Assembly (NCBI RefSeq): GCF_021401245.1
Contig: NZ_JACBFY010000003.1
Location: forward strand, 310,001 to 374,000
Length of the DNA: 64,000 bases
Source: Pseudacidovorax sp. NFM-22
GTDB taxonomy: Bacteria; Pseudomonadota; Gammaproteobacteria; Burkholderiales; Burkholderiaceae_C
Direction of reading: 5' to 3'
Both the position numbers and the translations under genes were made by a program. The notes under the pieces were generated by a model. The model did not search any database and had not been told where the DNA came from. It was given only the letters and a program-made list of their open reading frames with translations. Below, in pieces: positions 48,828 through 58,552 of this stretch; positions within the stretch are counted from its first letter, which is position 1, and each line of letters starts with the position of its first letter.

Positions 48828-50069
48828 ATGATTTTCATAATTTTCGCCGCAATCGTAGTTGTTGCGTTAATTGGGAGACTGCCACCTTCTGGTGGCATGG
48901 TCGCTTCGATTGAGGTTTCAAGAATTGGCCTTGTGGCGGCTGTATTAATTGCGCTCACGGGTGAGCCTTATCAGGCCACTTTTGTCGCGGGCTCTGCTCT
49001 GGCGTTTGTGCTAGGTTTTTTTATTTCTACACGACGGTTTAAGAAATTCAATAGCGAATCATTAGTTTTCCCAATTCCTCTTACTATTTATCGTCCGATA
49101 GTTGGAATTGCCCTTGTTATCAGTGTTGGGTGTATGGTCCATTATTCGATAATCGGATTGCCGGCATTTTCGGAAGATGTCAATGCATCGCGCTTTTCCT
49201 CGGCCGATTCCGGGCTACTTGGAATTCCCAGTCGCGTGGCGACGTATGGGCCGAGCATGCTGGCAACAATTGGATTTATTATTTTAATCTGGAACAAATC
49301 TATATCGCAGCCAAAAAAGCTAGTAAGACTGGCGTGGATCTTGGTTTTAATTGCGGCGGTAACGACGTTTCTAAGAGGGCACAAAGCATCTTTGCTTGGA
49401 CTGCTATTCATTTTCCTGGTTATTTCGCGATTCTTGCCGCGGCGGTCTTTAAAGAAATCAATTGTAAACGTCGCTTTAATCGGAGTGGCACTCATCTTTT
49501 TGGCGGGCGTTCAAGCGGTATTTACAAAAGGCAGCGGCACCGCTAGCGAATCTATTTATGACTATTTATATGATCGCATCGCGTTGTCGGGCCCCGACGC
49601 TCTGCAAATGGCCGTGAAGTCGGAATTTAATCATCTACAATTTTCCAGCTCTTCCGCTTTCATCGGAGAGATTCTTTATCCTTTCAATCGGCTTTTGGGA
49701 ATTGATGATAAGTTGTACGTGCTAGAGCTCTCTCATGTGCTTTACGGTGTGCCTGCCGATGACTTTTCCGTGCCTGTCACTCCTTCAGTTATAGCCCCTG
49801 TAGTTCATGATTTTGGATTGGTTTGGGCACCGCTGGTCTTGCTAGCAATCGGCCTGGGTTTGGGGAGAATAACGGTAAAGATCAGGAAATCTTTTTCCTC
49901 CGTGTTTATATGGTTATCTCTGGAAATTCTGTTGTATCAAGGTATAGGCCGCGGCGCGCCGTTCTATATTTTACTTAATGGTCTAGTGCTATTAATCCCG
50001 GTATGGCTAATGTTAAAAATACGCGTTGTTCCGAAAAGAAATTTTGTTCTTAAAAGAGGTGTTGTATGA
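48828..50069 (+). CDS. wzy: O-antigen polymerase (Wzy-like)
   Basis: A 413-aa membrane protein with about ten to twelve helices and a large polar loop (about residues 225-300), the pattern of Wzy polymerases, which join repeat units in the periplasm. Sequence identity among Wzy proteins is low, so the call rests on topology and on its place between flippase and glycosyltransferase genes. It overlaps the next gene by four bases (ATGA). Confidence 0.78.
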   Translation: MIFIIFAAIVVVALIGRLPPSGGMVASIEVSRIGLVAAVLIALTGEPYQATFVAGSALAFVLGFFISTRRFKKFNSESLVFPIPLTIYRPIVGIALVISVGCMVHYSIIGLPAFSEDVNASRFSSADSGLLGIPSRVATYGPSMLATIGFIILIWNKSISQPKKLVRLAWILVLIAAVTTFLRGHKASLLGLLFIFLVISRFLPRRSLKKSIVNVALIGVALIFLAGVQAVFTKGSGTASESIYDYLYDRIALSGPDALQMAVKSEFNHLQFSSSSAFIGEILYPFNRLLGIDDKLYVLELSHVLYGVPADDFSVPVTPSVIAPVVHDFGLVWAPLVLLAIGLGLGRITVKIRKSFSSVFIWLSLEILLYQGIGRGAPFYILLNGLVLLIPVWLMLKIRVVPKRNFVLKRGVV

Positions 50070-51028
50070 CAAATAAGATCTGCGCAGTGGTCGTTACCTT
50101 TAACCGTAGGGAATTGCTACTAGAGTGTATAGAGGCCTTGCTTACTCAATCTTATCCGGTCAGTTCCGTTCTTGTTATCGACAACGCCTCTACCGACGGT
50201 ACATACGAACAGATGCGCAGCCAATACGGCGCCCATGATGTAGTTACCTATCGCCGTCTTCCGTCAAACACAGGCGGCGCTGGGGGATTCAACGAGGGGA
50301 TAAAACTAGCCAGTGAAGGAGATTTCGATTTTCTTTGGGTAATGGATGACGACGCTGCTCCGGACGCAACGTGCTTGGAAACACTGGTCTCGACCATTAA
50401 CGGGGAAGCGAATACGGTCGCTGTGGCGCCTCGCGTCGTTGGTTTAGATGGCCATATTCAGTTGCTTCATAGGGGCCGTGTGGGCGGCAGGCTGGTACCT
50501 GAGATACAGCAGGCTATTCCAAAGAGTGCATACGACTCCGGCGAAATTAAGGAAATTGATACCGCCTCGTTTGTCGGGTTGCTTTTTAGGGCGACCTGCG
50601 TTAAAGACGTTGGTCTGCCTGAAGCAAAGATGTTTATATATAACGATGATGTCGAATATTGCCTTCGGCTAAAAGAGCTGGGTAAACTCTTGTTAGTTCC
50701 CGCTGCAATCATTCGGCATAAAGACAAACCTCGAGTTGAGTACAAGTCGATCATAGGAAAAAGAAGAATTCTTCTTGTGCCTATGGCTCGATATGGGTTT
50801 ATCTACCTGAATAGAAGAAATTTAGTTTGGACAATAAAAAAACATCTTGGTTTGACGCCATTGGTATTGATCAAACTGTTTTTCGGATTTTTCCTTGAAT
50901 CTCTAAAAATTTCTCTTTTCATGGACAGAAAAAGAGATAGGCTTCGATGCCTCTGGATGGCGTTCGCAGATGGACTCAGCAACAAGCTAGGGCCGGTTCC
51001 TGAAAAAATTGCGGTGTTAATAAAATAA
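50066..51028 (+). CDS. Family 2 glycosyltransferase, possibly galactofuranosyl
   Basis: A 320-aa GT2 enzyme. GT-A features are VVVTFNRRELLLECIEALL, VIDNASTDGTYE, the NTGGAGGFNEGI loop and the metal-binding DDD in WVMDDDAAPD. The NTGGAGGFNEG loop is common in GlfT-like and rhamnosyl GT2 enzymes, and glf is in the same cluster, which suggests galactofuranose transfer; this is inference. The C-terminal part has a hydrophobic, membrane-associating stretch (LTPLVLIKLFFGFFLESLK). Confidence 0.87.
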   Translation: MTNKICAVVVTFNRRELLLECIEALLTQSYPVSSVLVIDNASTDGTYEQMRSQYGAHDVVTYRRLPSNTGGAGGFNEGIKLASEGDFDFLWVMDDDAAPDATCLETLVSTINGEANTVAVAPRVVGLDGHIQLLHRGRVGGRLVPEIQQAIPKSAYDSGEIKEIDTASFVGLLFRATCVKDVGLPEAKMFIYNDDVEYCLRLKELGKLLLVPAAIIRHKDKPRVEYKSIIGKRRILLVPMARYGFIYLNRRNLVWTIKKHLGLTPLVLIKLFFGFFLESLKISLFMDRKRDRLRCLWMAFADGLSNKLGPVPEKIAVLIK

Positions 51029-51029
51029 C

Positions 51030-51845
51030 ATGATTAAAGATGTTTTAGTGATTGTCGTTACTCATAATAGTGCGAGGCACATTGATTGGTGCGTATCGGG
51101 TCTGAGTGGCGCCGAAAATGTCGAAATTAGAATTATTGACTCGGGTTCTACTGATGTAAGCTATTTAGCAAAATACGAGCGAGGAAGCAATCATTCAGTT
51201 TTTTACGCGACCAATCTCGGTTTTGTTGGGGGAAACGCACAAGCTCTTTTTTCTTTAGATAAATTTAGGTATGTGCTTTTTCTAAACCCTGATGCACGAA
51301 TCGATGCAGAGGAATTAGGGCGCTTGCTGCGCTTTGCTGACGCTAATCCAAATTTCGGTGTTTACACAGTCCCGTTAATAAAATTCGATATAGCAAAAAT
51401 GCGGGCCGAAGAAAAATACGACTCGCTGGGGATTTTTTGCTCTCGACTAGGGCGTTGGTACGATCGAAGGGTCATGAAGCGTTCTGATGCCGGCAAAACT
51501 TTTTATCACATCGATGCAGCATGCGGTGCGCTGACGTTAGTGTCTCAGGAGGCGTTGTTAAGATGTTTAGACAGTCAAGGAAAGGTCGGGTTTGAGAGTA
51601 CGTTCCATATGTATAAGGAAGACATTGAATATTCTCTGCGAGCTAAAAGCTTTGGTTATCAGCCTGTGATATTTTTGTGCTCCTATGCGTTTCATTGCAG
51701 GGGTTGGACTAATCGTGGTGGGGTAGCTGATTGGGCAAAGCGGGAGTCGGCAAAAAATGACGTTTTCATTGCTAAAAAGTACCGGAAACGAAATTTGCCT
51801 TTTGCTCTACTAAAGAAGGCGCTTGTTTCAACTGGAATTTTTTAG
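51030..51845 (+). CDS. Family 2 glycosyltransferase
   Basis: A 271-aa GT2 enzyme with VIVVTHNSARHIDWCV, IIDSGSTD, NLGFVGGNAQAL and LFLNPDARID, the last holding the DxD-like site. The acceptor segment FHMYKEDIEYSLRAKSFGYQPVIFL has the conserved acidic pair. It starts one base after the preceding gene. The sugar is unknown. Confidence 0.88.
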   Translation: MIKDVLVIVVTHNSARHIDWCVSGLSGAENVEIRIIDSGSTDVSYLAKYERGSNHSVFYATNLGFVGGNAQALFSLDKFRYVLFLNPDARIDAEELGRLLRFADANPNFGVYTVPLIKFDIAKMRAEEKYDSLGIFCSRLGRWYDRRVMKRSDAGKTFYHIDAACGALTLVSQEALLRCLDSQGKVGFESTFHMYKEDIEYSLRAKSFGYQPVIFLCSYAFHCRGWTNRGGVADWAKRESAKNDVFIAKKYRKRNLPFALLKKALVSTGIF

Positions 51846-51862
51846 TAGGTAAGGGAAAATCT

Positions 51863-52777
51863 ATGCAAAAGGTTGCTTGCGTGATTCCAACCTATAACGC
51901 AAGGAGTTGCATCTCTCTTCTTCTCGCCTCGTTAGAAATTCAGGACGCAAAGTTCGACATAATTGTCGTCGATTCTTCGTCGACAGATGGAACATATGAA
52001 ACTCTTACATCAACAAAGATAATAAGATATTTAGATAAAATAGAGTCATCCGACTTTAATCACGGCGGTACCCGCCAAAGAATGGTAGAAAAATACCCAG
52101 ATTACGATGTTTATATTTATCTAACTCAAGATGCTATTCTAAGCGAGGTAGATTCAATACGAAGAATAAGTAGCTATTTTTTGGACCCTGATATTGGTGC
52201 CGTATGTGCTCGACAGCTTCCACATAGCGACGCATCAAAAATTGCAATCCATGCGCGTCAGTTCAATTATCCGCCGAATGTGGTTGTAAAGGATCGTGCG
52301 GCTATTCCTGCCATGGGTATTAAGGCCGCATTCATGTCGAATTCATTTTCGGCGTATCGAAAATCCGCCCTCGAGAGCGTTGGAGGCTTCCCTTCTAATG
52401 TAATCCTAGGCGAAGACATGTACGTTGCAGCAAAAATGATTTTGCAAGGATGGAAGATCGTTTACGCAGGTGATGTACGTTGCTTTCATTCTCACAATTA
52501 CACAGTTCTTGAGGAATTTAAGAGGTACTTCGATACGGGCGTATTTCATGCACAAGAGCCGTGGATTTTAAGCAGCTTTGGGGGACCTCGTGGTGAAGGG
52601 TTCCGCTTCGTTAGATCTGAATTAAAATTTTTTGGAATATTTCGCGTTTATCTGTGGCCAAATTTGGTATTTCGGAATTTCGCAAAGATATTGGCTTACA
52701 AGCTCGGGCGAAGCGAGAAAAGACTACCTTTAGGAATAAAGCGCCGCGTTAGTATGCATCGAAGGTTTTGGAAGTAA
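51863..52777 (+). CDS. Family 2 glycosyltransferase, rhamnosyltransferase-like
   Basis: A 304-aa GT2 enzyme: VACVIPTYNARSCISLLLASLE, IIVVDSSSTDGTYE, the SSDFNHGGTRQ motif and the LTQDAIL segment, both typical of RfbF/WsaF-like rhamnosyltransferases. The region GGFPSNVILGEDMYVAAKM provides the catalytic base. Rhamnose as donor agrees with rfbBDAC nearby. Confidence 0.88.
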   Translation: MQKVACVIPTYNARSCISLLLASLEIQDAKFDIIVVDSSSTDGTYETLTSTKIIRYLDKIESSDFNHGGTRQRMVEKYPDYDVYIYLTQDAILSEVDSIRRISSYFLDPDIGAVCARQLPHSDASKIAIHARQFNYPPNVVVKDRAAIPAMGIKAAFMSNSFSAYRKSALESVGGFPSNVILGEDMYVAAKMILQGWKIVYAGDVRCFHSHNYTVLEEFKRYFDTGVFHAQEPWILSSFGGPRGEGFRFVRSELKFFGIFRVYLWPNLVFRNFAKILAYKLGRSEKRLPLGIKRRVSMHRRFWK

Positions 52778-52834
52778 TGCCCTTCCTGTTGCCTTTCTAA
52801 ATTTTCCCCCAAATGGCATCCTTGGATCGATTTG

Positions 52835-54376
52835 ATGGCTGTATTTGTTGATGCAAACATTCCTGTGACTGCTGAGAGTATCGAGGCGGCGATATCCAAG
52901 TCAGCCGCTTCGGCTTACCGTTCTCGATCTGTCCTTGATGGAAAGGCCCAGACGGTCATAGTCGTTCTGCCCAGTGGGAAATACGATATTAACCGACCGG
53001 TCAGTGCAAACGGTTTGGACATTATCTGGAAAATGGATCCCGGCACGGCCATCGGCGGGTTGGATAGATTGCCGGGAACTCTATATTTCGATGCCAAGCG
53101 GATTGTCTCTGACACTTTTGGAACTGAAGATTCGGCAACAGGGTTTTCGGTTATTGCTAATCCAGCAGAAAAATCTCAGCAGGCGCGTGTTCTAGGATTA
53201 ACTGAAGCAAAAAAACTTGCGAAATATGGGTCCCGAGATTCCGTCGCTTTTTACGCTGAAAACACGTTGAAGTCTCCAACAGTCGATGCGTCAAAATACG
53301 AGGTCAAATATTCGAAAGATGGTGCACAGTTTACTCAAGAGATAGATACTCGTAATCTTAAGGCTGGAATGATTGTTGATACAGCCCATAATCCAAAATG
53401 GAGTGGGTTTCTGGTCAGCTGGTCTCCCCACTCAATTGTAGTTTCAGGGTGGTATAGGGCGGGAGGTGATGAAGTTTCTAGTGTTCCCACTAATGATAAA
53501 GGGCTCTATATTAATCCTGTTACTAAAATTTGGGCAGCTAATCTAAATGTTTTTTTGAACGATTCTTCTGTTCCGAATTCGGCGGGCGTTAGGGAGGCAA
53601 CTGCGCTAGAGATTGGTGTAATGGATGATTCGCGCATCCAAGTTCCTACTATGGCGGTGGGCGTTGACGCAATACCTCTTGGAAGAAACGGAGGGAAAAT
53701 TGCGTTTTGGGGTAGAGGTCCAAATGCTAGAAGTGTTACTGGTTGGGATACGACATTTTTGTCGTGGCGACACCAAACCGCCGGATTTAAAGCGCAATTT
53801 GGAATGGATGGCTCAACGAACTTTCATTCCGTGGGCGTTGGTGAGGTTGAATCCGGCCGTGCGGAAAATGTGGGGTTTTTTGACTATAAATCGAAAACTA
53901 GCGTGCTGCTTGAACCTAAGCTAGGGGGTGATGCAATTGTGGTACGTGGGCCTGGCGAAACGGTTAAAAAATTTCAATTGGATGCTAAAGGACAGATGGT
54001 GTTTACGCTAAATAAAGAAGATACACCTATTTCTGTTCGCTCCGCCGATAATAAACGGGTGCTTTGGGCGGTGGATGCAAAGGGTCGTATGACGCCAATC
54101 AATTATAAAATAAGCCTCAATAATGAAAAAAAATATACTGTTACTGAGTCAGACGGGAAAATCGTTTGTTTGACTAAATGTGCTTTTGGTATTATTCAGC
54201 TTCCCGATTCTCGTGATAATGCCGGTCGTGAGATTGAGATAATAAATCGAAGTGAGGGTCCGGTGAAAATTGTGGCGTTAAATGGCGGGCTTGTGGACGG
54301 GAAAAGCGCTGCGTCTGTGGATTCGATGCGCAGCGCCCGCGCCTTGTCCATTGGGGATATGTGGGTATTGCCTTGA
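52835..54376 (+). CDS. Tailspike-like protein of unknown function at the end of the polysaccharide cluster
   Basis: A 513-aa protein without signal peptide or membrane helix. Its start (FVDANIPVTAESIEAAISKSAASA, then VIVVLPSGKYDINRPVSANGLDIIW) resembles the N-terminal turns of phage tailspike and pectate-lyase-like beta-helix proteins, and most of the rest is predicted beta structure (for example GRGPNARSVTGWDTTFLSWR, IVVRGPGETVKKFQLDAKGQMVFTL). The last 100 residues look like a beta-rich capping domain. It is as AT-rich as the rest of the cluster. I chose ATG 52,835 over the TTG just before it. It could be a glycan-binding or glycan-cleaving protein or a phage relic; I cannot assign a function. 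Confidence 0.72.
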   Translation: MAVFVDANIPVTAESIEAAISKSAASAYRSRSVLDGKAQTVIVVLPSGKYDINRPVSANGLDIIWKMDPGTAIGGLDRLPGTLYFDAKRIVSDTFGTEDSATGFSVIANPAEKSQQARVLGLTEAKKLAKYGSRDSVAFYAENTLKSPTVDASKYEVKYSKDGAQFTQEIDTRNLKAGMIVDTAHNPKWSGFLVSWSPHSIVVSGWYRAGGDEVSSVPTNDKGLYINPVTKIWAANLNVFLNDSSVPNSAGVREATALEIGVMDDSRIQVPTMAVGVDAIPLGRNGGKIAFWGRGPNARSVTGWDTTFLSWRHQTAGFKAQFGMDGSTNFHSVGVGEVESGRAENVGFFDYKSKTSVLLEPKLGGDAIVVRGPGETVKKFQLDAKGQMVFTLNKEDTPISVRSADNKRVLWAVDAKGRMTPINYKISLNNEKKYTVTESDGKIVCLTKCAFGIIQLPDSRDNAGREIEIINRSEGPVKIVALNGGLVDGKSAASVDSMRSARALSIGDMWVLP

Positions 54377-54422
54377 AAACTAAGATTCCATCTCTGAGTC
54401 ACAGAGCTGGATGTTTAGTTTT
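54376..54422 (+). terminator. Strong rho-independent terminator of the polysaccharide cluster
   Basis: A long nested hairpin: AAAACTAA/TTAGTTTT outside, CCA/TGG, and CTCTG/CAGAG inside with loop AGTCA, followed by AT-rich DNA. It starts at the stop codon of the tailspike-like gene. Confidence 0.75.
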
Positions 54423-54449
54423 ATTAATAGCTGTGTGATTCCTTCTCGG

Positions 54450-55964
54450 ACGAATTAGTCGGCCCTGAACAATCCCGTTCTTAGCCGCATGCCGGTCGGT
54501 TGTCGAGCGAATGGGCGATCAGCGCGGCGATGACCTTCTGCACGGCGAACCCCAGCCGGGCGCAATAAAGCCGCAGCGCGGCCAAGATCAGGCGCAGGTT
54601 GTGCCCGGCGCCGCACATCACCGCGTGCAGCGCATCGCCCAGCGCGCCCTTGAGCGGGTTGCGAGCGAGGCGCCCGTCCATCTTCATGTGCCCGATGGCC
54701 GGCTCGATGGCGCTTCTTCGCTTGATCATGGCCTCGAGGGTTTTGGTCAGGCCCCGCCTCTGGCCCGAGCGCAGGATGCGCACGCCCTCAATCTGCACAC
54801 CCTGATAGCCCTTGTCCACAATCGCGGTCGCCGGCGGCCTGTCGGACCGGTGAGGATGCCCACCTGCTCCAGCGTCTCGGCCAGCGTGTGACCGTCATAC
54901 GGATTGCCCGGCATGGAGCGCATGCCCACCACCAAGCCCTCTTTCAACGTGGTGGCGATGCTCACCTTCACGCCGAACTCGTAAGGGGTTCGGCTTTGCC
55001 CTTGCTGATGCACTCCACTTCGGGGGCGTGCAGGGCGTACAGCTTGTTCTTGTCCTTCGTGCGCAGGGTCAGGATGCGGCCGGTGCGCTGCAGCAGATCC
55101 TGAACCCGGGCTCTGGCTGCCTCGGGCAACTCGTGCAGTTGGCGCTGCACCTCGCGATGCACGCGGCCCACGGGGGTGCGCAGCGTGCGCACGGCCCTCT
55201 TCATGCGTTTGAACTGCTTGGCGTGCGCGTAGCGCCCAATCTGCGCGGCCAGGCGCGGCGCCACACGGTTGTAGTTCTGGCGCAGCCGCAGCCCGTTGTC
55301 CTCGGCCGCCTTGACCAGGTGCTGGCGGCTCCTGTCGAGCAGCCGGCTGTCGGTCGGATGGGCAATGGCCTTGGGCATCACCGTGGTGTCCACGATGACC
55401 TGCTGCACGCTGGCTTTCTGAATCACGCCGCCACGCCGGGCGGCATCGATGCTGGCGGCCAGCAGCGCTTCCACGCCTTCTTCTCCGACACGCTGGCGCC
55501 AGCGTGTGAGGCGGGACGGATCGATGGGCGCCTCGGTCTGCAGGTAGGTCTCGCCACAGAAGAACTGCCAGTACGGGTTCTCGACCCAGGTGTTGACCAC
55601 GGCTTCGTCAGAAGCATCGAAGGTGTGCTGCAGGTACAGCAGCCCGGCGATCAGGCGCGATGGCAAGGCAGGGCGGCCGCGCCCGGAGGTGAAAGAGACC
55701 GCGAACGTGCGCTCGATCTCGGCCCAGTCGATCAGTGCCGCCAGCTTGACCAGCGGGTGCTTCATGTTGATCTGCTCGTCCAGCCTTGGACGGAACATCC
55801 CGGCCGTTTGCGGCTGCGAAGGCTTCGGGCCCATCGGACTCCTCGGAGGAATTTGCAAGAAACAGCATCTGCTGATGCCTATACCTTGCAAATCCCGCGC
55901 CCACCCGGCCGACAAACTTCGCGCCAGATCAACGGCTTACGGGTTGTTCAGGGCGGACGAATTA
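54450..55964 (-). mobile_element. IS5-family-like insertion sequence, decayed
   Basis: The element is GC-rich inside an AT-rich surrounding. Ends are imperfect inverted repeats: ACGAATTAGTCGGCCCTGAA at the left, and the right end read inward as ACTAATTCGTCCGCCCTGAA, both continuing AACAA..CCCGT with one indel. It carries one transposase gene, broken by frameshifts. The word GGACGAATTAGT occurs in the same direction at both ends (54,448 and 55,955), but because it is nearly palindromic and is part of the terminal repeat it need not be a target-site duplication. Confidence 0.75.
54481..55834 (-). pseudogene. IS5-like transposase, broken by two frameshifts
   Basis: The reading frame begins MGPKPSQPQTAGMFRPRLDEQ, continues with the IS5-type N-terminal domain (GRGRPALPSRLIAGLLYLQ; NPYWQFFCGETYLQ) and the first DDE aspartate (VIVDTTVMPKAIAHPTDSRLL), then shifts frame at about 54,970-55,010. 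The middle part (TPYEFGVKVSIATT; NPYDGHTLAETLEQ) shifts again at about 54,820-54,850 to the last part (DKGYQGVQIEGV; the DDE glutamate in RRSAIEPAIGHMKMDG). The three parts together form one normal transposase, so the gene is inactive unless both shifts are recoded. Confidence 0.85.
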
Positions 55965-55974
55965 GTGTGCACTG

Positions 55975-56143
55975 AGCCACGCAGAAGCCGGTGCTCGAGC
56001 TTAAAGTTCTTCCGCCGGCTGGCCCTGGATTTGGTGGGTATGAGTCCAGGCGAGATCAGCGCGGCGATCATCGCCTGCATGGACAGCCCGATCCGGTCGC
56101 AATAAAGCCGCAGCGCGGCCAGGATGCTGAGTGCCTGCTGCAC
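55975..56143 (-). pseudogene. C-terminal remnant of a second IS5-like transposase
   Basis: An open stretch encodes ILAALRLYCDRIGLSMQAMIAALI followed by a tail, clearly homologous to the end of the neighbouring transposase (ILAALRLYCARLGFAVQKVIAALI) but different enough to be another element. No upstream part exists. It directly abuts the first IS, so the site has been hit at least twice. Confidence 0.7.
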
Positions 56144-56214
56144 TGGCCGCCGGGGATAGGGAAACTAACTTCGCTTTTGATGATGTGTCCGCGAACCGCT
56201 GCCAAAGCTAGCGC

Positions 56215-56763
56215 TTATCGGAAAATGTCGGCATGCGCGAGGCTTGAAGCCGCCGCATCCTTGGCAGACACTTTCGCTTCCCCCCCAAAGTCCGGCCATT
56301 CGATCCCGATGTCCGGATCGCTCCACAGGATGCTGCGCTCATGCGCCGGCGCGTAGTAGTCGCTGGCCTTGTACAGGAAGTCCGCGCTGTCGCTGGTCAC
56401 CACGAAGCCGTGCGCAAAGCCGGCCGGGATCCACAGCTGCCGGTGGTTGCTCTCGCTCAGCTCCACGCCCACCCACTGCCCGAAGGTCGGTGAGCTCTTG
56501 CGGATGTCCACCGCCACGTCGAACACCGCGCCGCGCGTCACCCGCACCAGCTTGCCCTGCGCCTGCTGCAGCTGGTAGTGCAGGCCCCGCAGCACGCCCC
56601 GGGTCGAGCGCGAATGGTTGTCCTGCACGAATTCGATGTGCCGGCCCACCGCCTCGTCGAACACGCGCTGGTTGAAGCTTTCCATGAAGAAGCCGCGCTC
56701 GTCGCCGAACACCTTCGGCTCCAGGATCAGCACGCCTTCCAGCTTGGTCTGCGTGACGTTCAT
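56215..56763 (-). CDS. rfbC: dTDP-4-dehydrorhamnose 3,5-epimerase
   Basis: A 182-aa cupin-fold epimerase, third step of dTDP-L-rhamnose synthesis. Typical: [42 protein letters not shown] with the catalytic histidine, [18 protein letters not shown], and the tyrosine in [10 protein letters not shown]. The start codon overlaps the rfbA stop (ATGA). Its GC content is that of the core genome, unlike the polysaccharide cluster on the other side of the IS. Confidence 0.96.
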   Translation of the reverse strand: MNVTQTKLEGVLILEPKVFGDERGFFMESFNQRVFDEAVGRHIEFVQDNHSRSTRGVLRGLHYQLQQAQGKLVRVTRGAVFDVAVDIRKSSPTFGQWVGVELSESNHRQLWIPAGFAHGFVVTSDSADFLYKASDYYAPAHERSILWSDPDIGIEWPDFGGEAKVSAKDAAASSLAHADIFR

Positions 56764-57656
56764 CCCCGGTACTCCTCGCGCAGCAGGCGCAGCAGGTACT
56801 GGCCGTAGCCGTTCTTCTTGAGCGGCGCGGCCAGCTTCTCGACCTGGGCGGCGTCGATGAAGCCGGCGCGCCAGGCGATCTCTTCAGGGCAGGCGATCTT
56901 CAGGCCCTGGCGCTGCTCCAGCGTGGCGATGAACTGGCCGGCCTCCAGCAGGCTTTCGTGCGTGCCGGTGTCCAGCCATGCATAGCCGCGCTTCATGATC
57001 TGCACGTTCAGGCTGCCCTGCTCCAGGTAGGCCTGGTTGACGGCCGTGATCTCCAGCTCGCCGCGCGCGCTGGGCTTGACGGCCTTGGCGATGTCCACGA
57101 CCTGCTGGTCGTAGAAGTACAGGCCGGTGACGGCGTAGCTGCTCTTGGGCTGGGCGGGCTTCTCTTCGATGCTCACCGCGCGGCCGGCCTGGTCGAACTC
57201 GACGACGCCGTAGCGCTCGGGGTCGTGCACGTGGTACGCGAAGACGGTGGCGCCGCTGGGCTGCGCGTCGGCGGCGCCCAGCAGCTGCTGCAGGTCGTGG
57301 CCGTAGAAGATGTTGTCGCCCAGCACCAGCGCGCTGGGGGCGCCGGCCAGGAACTGCTCGCCGATGATGAAGGCCTGGGCCAGCCCGTCCGGGCTGGGCT
57401 GCACGGCGTACTGCAGGTTCATGCCCCACTGGCTGCCGTCGCCCAGCAGTTGCTGGAAGCGCGGCGTGTCCTGCGGCGTGCTGATGATGAGCACATCGCG
57501 CATGCCGCCGAGCATCAGCGTGCTCAGCGGGTAGTACACCATCGGCTTGTCGTAGACGGGCAGCAGCTGCTTGCTGATGGCCAGCGTGGCCGGGTGCAGG
57601 CGCGTGCCGGAGCCTCCGGCGAGGATGATGCCTTTTCTGCTTTGAGTCATCGTCAA
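56760..57656 (-). CDS. rfbA: Glucose-1-phosphate thymidylyltransferase
   Basis: A 298-aa nucleotidyltransferase making dTDP-glucose, first step of the rhamnose pathway. The signature [43 protein letters not shown] is complete, with [14 protein letters not shown] and [22 protein letters not shown] later. It is five bases after rfbD and overlaps rfbC. Confidence 0.97.
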   Translation of the reverse strand: MTMTQSRKGIILAGGSGTRLHPATLAISKQLLPVYDKPMVYYPLSTLMLGGMRDVLIISTPQDTPRFQQLLGDGSQWGMNLQYAVQPSPDGLAQAFIIGEQFLAGAPSALVLGDNIFYGHDLQQLLGAADAQPSGATVFAYHVHDPERYGVVEFDQAGRAVSIEEKPAQPKSSYAVTGLYFYDQQVVDIAKAVKPSARGELEITAVNQAYLEQGSLNVQIMKRGYAWLDTGTHESLLEAGQFIATLEQRQGLKIACPEEIAWRAGFIDAAQVEKLAAPLKKNGYGQYLLRLLREEYRG

Positions 57657-57661
57657 TCTCT

Positions 57662-58552
57662 TTAAAGGGTTTCGGCCAGCATCCGGGCCACGCCCGTCTG
57701 CCAGTGCGGCAGTTCGATGCCGAAGGTGCTGCGGATGCGCGAGGTGTCCAGGCGCGAGTTGTGCGGCCGCCTAGCCGGCGTGGGGAAGGCACTGGTGGGC
57801 ACGGCTTCCACCGCGTCGGGCGTGGTCTTGAGTTCGACGCCCCGGCGCAGCGCCTCCTCGACGACGAAGCGGGCATAGCCGTTCCAGGTCGTCGTGCCGC
57901 CGGCCACCAGGTGGTACAGGCCCGCCTTGGCCGGATCGCGCAGCGTCTCGCGGATGGCCAGCGCCGTCACGTCGGCCAACAGCTCGGCGCCAGTGGGCGC
58001 GCCCCACTGGTCGTCGATGACAGTCAGGCGCTCGCGCTCCCTGGCCAGGCGCAGCATGGTCTTGGCGAAGTTGCCGCCGCGCGCTGCATAGACCCAGCTG
58101 GTGCGAAAGATCAGGTGCCGCTCGCAGCGGGCGGCCACCAGTTGCTCGCCTTCGAGCTTGGTGGCGCCGTAGACCGACAGCGGGCCGGTGGCGTCGTCCT
58201 CGCGCCAGGGCGTCTCGCCACTGCCGTCGAAGACGTAGTCGGTGGAGTAATGGACCATCAGCGCGCCCAGCTTCTGCGCGGCCTGGGCCACGACGCCGGG
58301 GGCGGTGGCGTTGAGGGCGCGGGCGAAGTCGGGTTCGCTCTCGGCCTTGTCCACGGCCGTGTGGGCCGCGGCATTGACGATGACGTCGGGCCGCACGGCC
58401 TCGACCGTGGCGGCCAGCGCCTCGGGCCGGCTGAAGTCGCCGTGCAGCTCGGTGCTGTCGAAGTCCAGCGCGACCAGCTCACCCAGCGGCGCCAGGCTGC
58501 GCTGCAGCTCCCAGCCGACCTGGCCGCCCTTGCCGAAGAGCAGGACCTTCAT
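57662..58552 (-). CDS. rfbD: dTDP-4-dehydrorhamnose reductase
   Basis: A 296-aa short-chain dehydrogenase performing the last step to dTDP-L-rhamnose. Rossmann start [18 protein letters not shown], the [12 protein letters not shown] motif and the catalytic Y-x3-K in YGATKLEGE. The start overlaps the rfbB stop (ATGA). Confidence 0.96.
   Translation of the reverse strand: MKVLLFGKGGQVGWELQRSLAPLGELVALDFDSTELHGDFSRPEALAATVEAVRPDVIVNAAAHTAVDKAESEPDFARALNATAPGVVAQAAQKLGALMVHYSTDYVFDGSGETPWREDDATGPLSVYGATKLEGEQLVAARCERHLIFRTSWVYAARGGNFAKTMLRLARERERLTVIDDQWGAPTGAELLADVTALAIRETLRDPAKAGLYHLVAGGTTTWNGYARFVVEEALRRGVELKTTPDAVEAVPTSAFPTPARRPHNSRLDTSRIRSTFGIELPHWQTGVARMLAETL

Noticed and set aside
54448-55966. 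GGACGAATTAGT at both IS ends as a 12-base target-site duplication
   Set aside because: The word is almost palindromic and can be aligned as part of the terminal inverted repeat. Twelve bases would also be long for this IS type.
55028-55975. A 315-codon plus-strand open frame over the insertion sequence
   Set aside because: It is the exact antisense of the transposase gene and has no domain of its own.
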